Under the pieces are notes generated by a model. It was not told the DNA's origin and did not search any database. It saw nothing but the letters and a program-made list of their open reading frames with translations. A program made the position numbers and the translations under genes. A DNA stretch of 64,000 nt from Hypomyces perniciosus (lineage: Eukaryota; Ascomycota; Sordariomycetes; Hypocreales; Hypocreaceae): the NCBI GenBank assembly GCA_008477525.1, contig SPDT01000006.1, positions 3,499,501 to 3,563,500 on the forward strand, read 5' to 3'. Shown here piece by piece: positions 60,729 through 64,000 of this stretch; the first letter of the stretch is position 1; the number at the start of each line of letters is the position of its first letter.

Positions 60729-62212
60729 GCTGTACTTGGCGATGATGTCTAGCAATGCAATGAGACCCTAGTTGGTGGTTCCAGCAGGTGGAAGCTGCAT
60801 GAATGGAGCAACGCGCATTAGGGGAGTTGAACGCGTTGAGAGGCTCCACTTTTTCACTTTTTAGGCCCAGTATCGACGTCAGGATAGCTCTTATCTTATC
60901 AGGGCGTGACACTGACGCAATCCTTGTACTCCGTATCGGGTACGAAGTATCTACAGAGTAAAGAACACAGGACAGGTTTTCACCAGAGCAATAGCACCAC
61001 TGTTCTTGGGTACGCAAAGCAATAATGCCCTCGATGAAACTGCTAAGACAGACAACCATCGGCCGTGAGTGGAGCAACCACACGTCGCTTAGCCATAATG
61101 ATATCCAAGCCCAGCTTGGCAATGCAGAACCTCTCTCCGCCGCATGAAGACCCTCCTTATTCAAGCGGCAAAACCCGGACTTGACCAGCCCCGACAGTGG
61201 GAGCTTCGTCGGCAGATGCTTGAGCAGATGACTTGGGCACCGGATGTGGCTGGTGGAAGAACGAACGTATTGCGTTGGTCACATAGACGCTGGCACTCAT
61301 CTCCCCTCCAGGATGAAAAGGGGGATGAATGGACCTTGCGCGAACACAGCCTCAATGCCACTGGCAAGAATGCATGCTTGTCACGCCGACTCGATGTCGC
61401 CAGCGCTTGCATTTGGCACTCGAGTCCATCTGGCGGAGTGCCGACTGGGGCCTCTCGAGGTCGTGGGCGCTTAAAGGTATAGACAACGAAATGCGCAGCC
61501 AATCAGCATCGGCATCAAGTCTTCTCCAAGTCTTTTGACATGCAGGCTTCCGGCCACTAGCTTGTTAGCTTCCAAATGGCGCTCCGCTGGATGATGGCCA
61601 TGGTTTTCTCTCATGGCATGGCCTGGCCCGTCTCACGGTCTATGTATTGCCGCCGTGGTCCTCACTCTCAGAGTCTGCAGCCACGTTTCATGTGCTTCTC
61701 TTCTGTCTACTGTTTCTGTTTTGTGTCCTCATGCGACGTCGGGCTTACCATCTCCATCGCATCTTCTTCCTGACATTGACATTGACATCTGCATCTAATA
61801 ATAACTAAACCTCCCTCTTTGTTGCGGGCCGTGCGGCCAATTCTGCGACCGTTCCGCCGTTGGAGAAGCTCCGAGTACGTACCGTACCGTACCTCCTCCG
61901 TTCCGACACCAGCAACCCCGCCACCACCACACCAGACCACACCACCTCGGTCCGCTGATCAAATATCTTGAGAGCTTTCAACCTCACATCTGTCTTGCAT
62001 CTTGCTCCTTTTTGGTGGTGTTTAGTGCTTCGTTTTGAGGCATACCGATCACTAACGTGAGTGGTCGCCTCGTGCCAGACGGCGTCAGCTTTGGCTCTCC
62101 TAGTAAAGTACCCCTCGCCTCAAGTCGTGCTGGGCATCATCCGATACCAAACCATTGGCCGTGCGCCCAACTCGCCGTGTGTGCACCACGATAGAATCCC
62201 TCGTTCCGCAAG
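60729..62212. promoter_or_regulatory. Divergent region between MSH3 and the WW-domain gene
   Basis: 1.48 kb between outward-pointing start codons. The MSH3-proximal part has ACGCGT at 60831-60836; a TACTCCGTATCGGGTACGAAGTA motif pair lies near 60928-60950. A pyrimidine-rich and GTACC-repeated stretch (about 61860-61900) is probably the promoter or leader of the downstream gene. No gene inside is supported. Confidence 0.55.
60831..60836. promoter_or_regulatory. ACGCGT (MCB-type) element upstream of MSH3
   Basis: AACGCGTT at 60830-60837 lies about 105 bases before the MSH3 start codon. It would be an MBF-type site for G1/S expression; this is inferred from the motif only. Confidence 0.4.
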
Positions 62213-64000
62213 ATGGAGCACAGTCGCGGTATTCATGACCAGGAGATGTTCCTGAGCAAACCGGCTCCGGAGGACTGCGACAGTCCAACAGTGGAACCCT
62301 TGCGCATCTTTAAGCCCAAGAGTCCTGAGCCCCAGACTCTGGCATCCCCCTCATCCTCCTCCCTCAGGCCAACGTTCCCATTGCCTCCTGGTGCCTCAAG
62401 CTCCGCTGCTCCGCTACCCTTTCCCGACGACGACGACGATGACCATCTTCGTAAACCAACCCCTCCTAAGCCATATGGTGCTGCCTACAACGACACAACT
62501 CCACGCATAGATACGAATCCCGCTGAGAAGAAGCCTGGCCTGGCCGAAAGACGAGGTGCCGCACCAAAGCCTATACAGTCCCCTTCGAGCCCTGATGCCG
62601 ACTACGGCCTATTTGCGAAACCATTGCAGGACAAGCCGGGCACCTCGAAGCCAGAATACCCAACTTACCAAAAGACCTACTACCCGCCGCCCGGAGCAGC
62701 ATCTGGCTCGTCGAGCAGTGTGCCTTCACACTTTCAACAACCCCAGCAACCTCTAAAGCCCCCGAACATCGAGAACTTGAGCATAAATGATTCCGGTGTC
62801 AACCGCTTCGCCTCCACGGCCTCAAACTCCACTACGAGGGCCAGCAGAGGGTCGCCTCCACCTCCAGAAACCCCCATCGCAGAGCCCGGAAATGTACCTG
62901 GCGGTGGAATCGAGGCTCGATATGCCGCTTCTGGTATTTCGGGCACAGCAACACTCAACAGCCTTCAAGCTTCTCAGGCCCAGAGTGCCGCGGCAGCCCA
63001 GAGGCTGGCACAGTATGGCAATCAGCCACCACCACAACGTCCCTGGACACCTACGGAATCCCCTGATCAGGCTCCTTCGGGTCCCCCAACTGTCTACCAA
63101 GGTCTTAACGCTATCTCAACTCCTCAGCCACAACAGCCGGTCAGTATCCCTCCTCCACAGCAGCCGGCACAGAATCAGAGCAACTCTACTCCACAAGTGA
63201 GCGTGTTGGAACAAGATTTCCAGCGCATGTCTAGCAGCTCGCCGCCTCCAGCATACTCGAGCGTGAACCCTAATGGACGCTCATCCTATCCAAACGAGAA
63301 GCAGCGGCCACAGCAAGCCAGTCAAACACCAACTCCTGTCCCGGTTCCGGTTCCGGCTCCGGCTCCGGCTCCAGCTCCAGCTTCAGCCTCTGCCCCAACC
63401 CCAGCCCCTGTCCAACCTTCTACAGCCGATAACTCAGCAGCGCCAAAGAAGGATGCCGCAACTGTTGCTGCCATTACTGCTGGTCTTGCATCTCCGGCTC
63501 TCCAGCACCCAGGACATCCTGCGTTCGCCAATGACCCTCGGCCAGAGCAGCAAAACGGTCAGAGTGCTCAGGTTGTTACTGTGCCACCTAATCTGGCAGC
63601 GGCTGGCCCTGCTTCCCCACCGCCTTTACCTGAGGGTTGGATTGCTCATCTTGATCAGAACTCGGGCCAATATTATTACATCCACTTGGCCACTCAGGCG
63701 ACGCAGTGGGAATTCCCCAAAGGGCCAAATCCGATTCAACATGAGCAGGCTCCACTCTCACCCACTGCCTCAACGTACGGAAATCCCTTGTTTTCACCCG
63801 TATTCGGCAAGCAGTCTATGGGCTCGCCCATGTTTCCCCCGCATACGCCTGGGTATGCTGAAAGTATCATGAGTGTTGCAGCCTCGCAGGCGCCCACTGT
63901 CGGCTTCACAGGACCGCCACCAAGCGCAGGTATCGACATGTATAGGATTCAACCCACTAATGGCGTCTACTTTGGCCCTTACCTGAAATACATCAACATG
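62213..64000 (+). CDS. WW-domain protein, partial (runs off the right end)
   Basis: An open frame of 596 codons starts at ATG 62213 (MEHSRGIHDQEMFLSKPAPE) and has no stop before the window ends. Seen: a long proline, serine and glutamine-rich disordered region with a poly-Asp run (PFPDDDDDDH), a Pro-Val/Pro-Ala repeat at 63341-63390, and one WW domain at about residues 470-505 (PLPEGWIAHLDQNSGQYYYIHL...WEFPKGP). The last residues (NGVYFGPYLKYINM) look like the beginning of a folded domain. Family knowledge: WW domains bind proline-rich peptides. The closing stretch reminds me of large fungal WW proteins with a PhoD-like phosphatase part, but this memory is weak and cannot be checked inside the window. 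No intron is seen in the part present. The start choice is supported by codon-like composition from that ATG and by a pyrimidine-rich upstream leader. Confidence 0.82.
   Translation, partial: MEHSRGIHDQEMFLSKPAPEDCDSPTVEPLRIFKPKSPEPQTLASPSSSSLRPTFPLPPGASSSAAPLPFPDDDDDDHLRKPTPPKPYGAAYNDTTPRIDTNPAEKKPGLAERRGAAPKPIQSPSSPDADYGLFAKPLQDKPGTSKPEYPTYQKTYYPPPGAASGSSSSVPSHFQQPQQPLKPPNIENLSINDSGVNRFASTASNSTTRASRGSPPPPETPIAEPGNVPGGGIEARYAASGISGTATLNSLQASQAQSAAAAQRLAQYGNQPPPQRPWTPTESPDQAPSGPPTVYQGLNAISTPQPQQPVSIPPPQQPAQNQSNSTPQVSVLEQDFQRMSSSSPPPAYSSVNPNGRSSYPNEKQRPQQASQTPTPVPVPVPAPAPAPAPASASAPTPAPVQPSTADNSAAPKKDAATVAAITAGLASPALQHPGHPAFANDPRPEQQNGQSAQVVTVPPNLAAAGPASPPPLPEGWIAHLDQNSGQYYYIHLATQATQWEFPKGPNPIQHEQAPLSPTASTYGNPLFSPVFGKQSMGSPMFPPHTPGYAESIMSVAASQAPTVGFTGPPPSAGIDMYRIQPTNGVYFGPYLKYINM
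63341..63390 (+). repeat. Hexanucleotide Pro-Val/Pro-Ala coding repeat
   Basis: Tandem CCGGTT and CCGGCT/CCAGCT units encode a Pro-Val, Pro-Ala dipeptide run within the disordered part of the WW-domain protein. Confidence 0.85.

Noticed and set aside
1..64000. CRISPR arrays, bacterial operons, rRNA genes, transposon ends
   Set aside because: None seen; the sequence is eukaryotic, with spliced genes and no array-like direct repeats or long terminal repeats.

Overview
This window is nuclear DNA of a filamentous ascomycete, most likely a sordariomycete and probably Hypocreales. The signs are short phase-consistent introns (mostly 46-80 nt) with GTRNGT-type donors, CTAAC/CTGAC-type branch sites and YAG acceptors, a roughly 50% GC mix, and fungus-only gene families. 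The order assignment is an inference from protein character; no database was consulted. Exon joins below were worked out by hand from reading frame, phase and splice signals.

Left part (1-10.2 kb): about 7.2 kb without a convincing gene, rich in short GTAC-type motifs and microsatellites, leads into a homeobox transcription factor gene. A second long non-coding stretch follows. Core block (10.2-29.7 kb): the replication initiation factor SLD3, the TRAPPII subunit TRS65 and the splicing factor PRP40 (a divergent pair), the ribosome recycling ATPase RLI1/ABCE1, a UMP-CMP kinase with an unusual N-terminal extension, and the chromatin remodeller CHD1.

Accessory-looking block (29.7-36.9 kb): a fungal OTT_1508-like deaminase, a secreted PI-PLC X-domain protein, and a 3'(2'),5'-bisphosphate nucleotidase paralogue split by a one-base frameshift. 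None of these three is a core housekeeping gene, and they lie between the conserved CHD1 and PEX1 genes.

Right core block (36.9-64 kb): PEX1 and MCM7 (divergent), the mitoribosomal GTPase-like protein RSM23/DAP3 and the ribosome biogenesis factor RRS1 (divergent), a RhoGAP protein, the Rab geranylgeranyltransferase beta subunit BET2, a C2H2-like protein of unknown function, the mismatch repair gene MSH3, and the first 596 codons of a WW-domain protein that runs off the right end.

The window is not one operon-like system; most genes serve general cell functions (replication and repair, splicing, translation, peroxisomes, vesicle traffic). Three replication or repair genes (SLD3, MCM7, MSH3) each have an ACGCGT element close upstream, which would fit shared G1/S control. 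The best candidates for new biology are the deaminase gene and its neighbourhood, the kinase extension, and the intergenic TACGGAGTA/TACGAGTA motif family.
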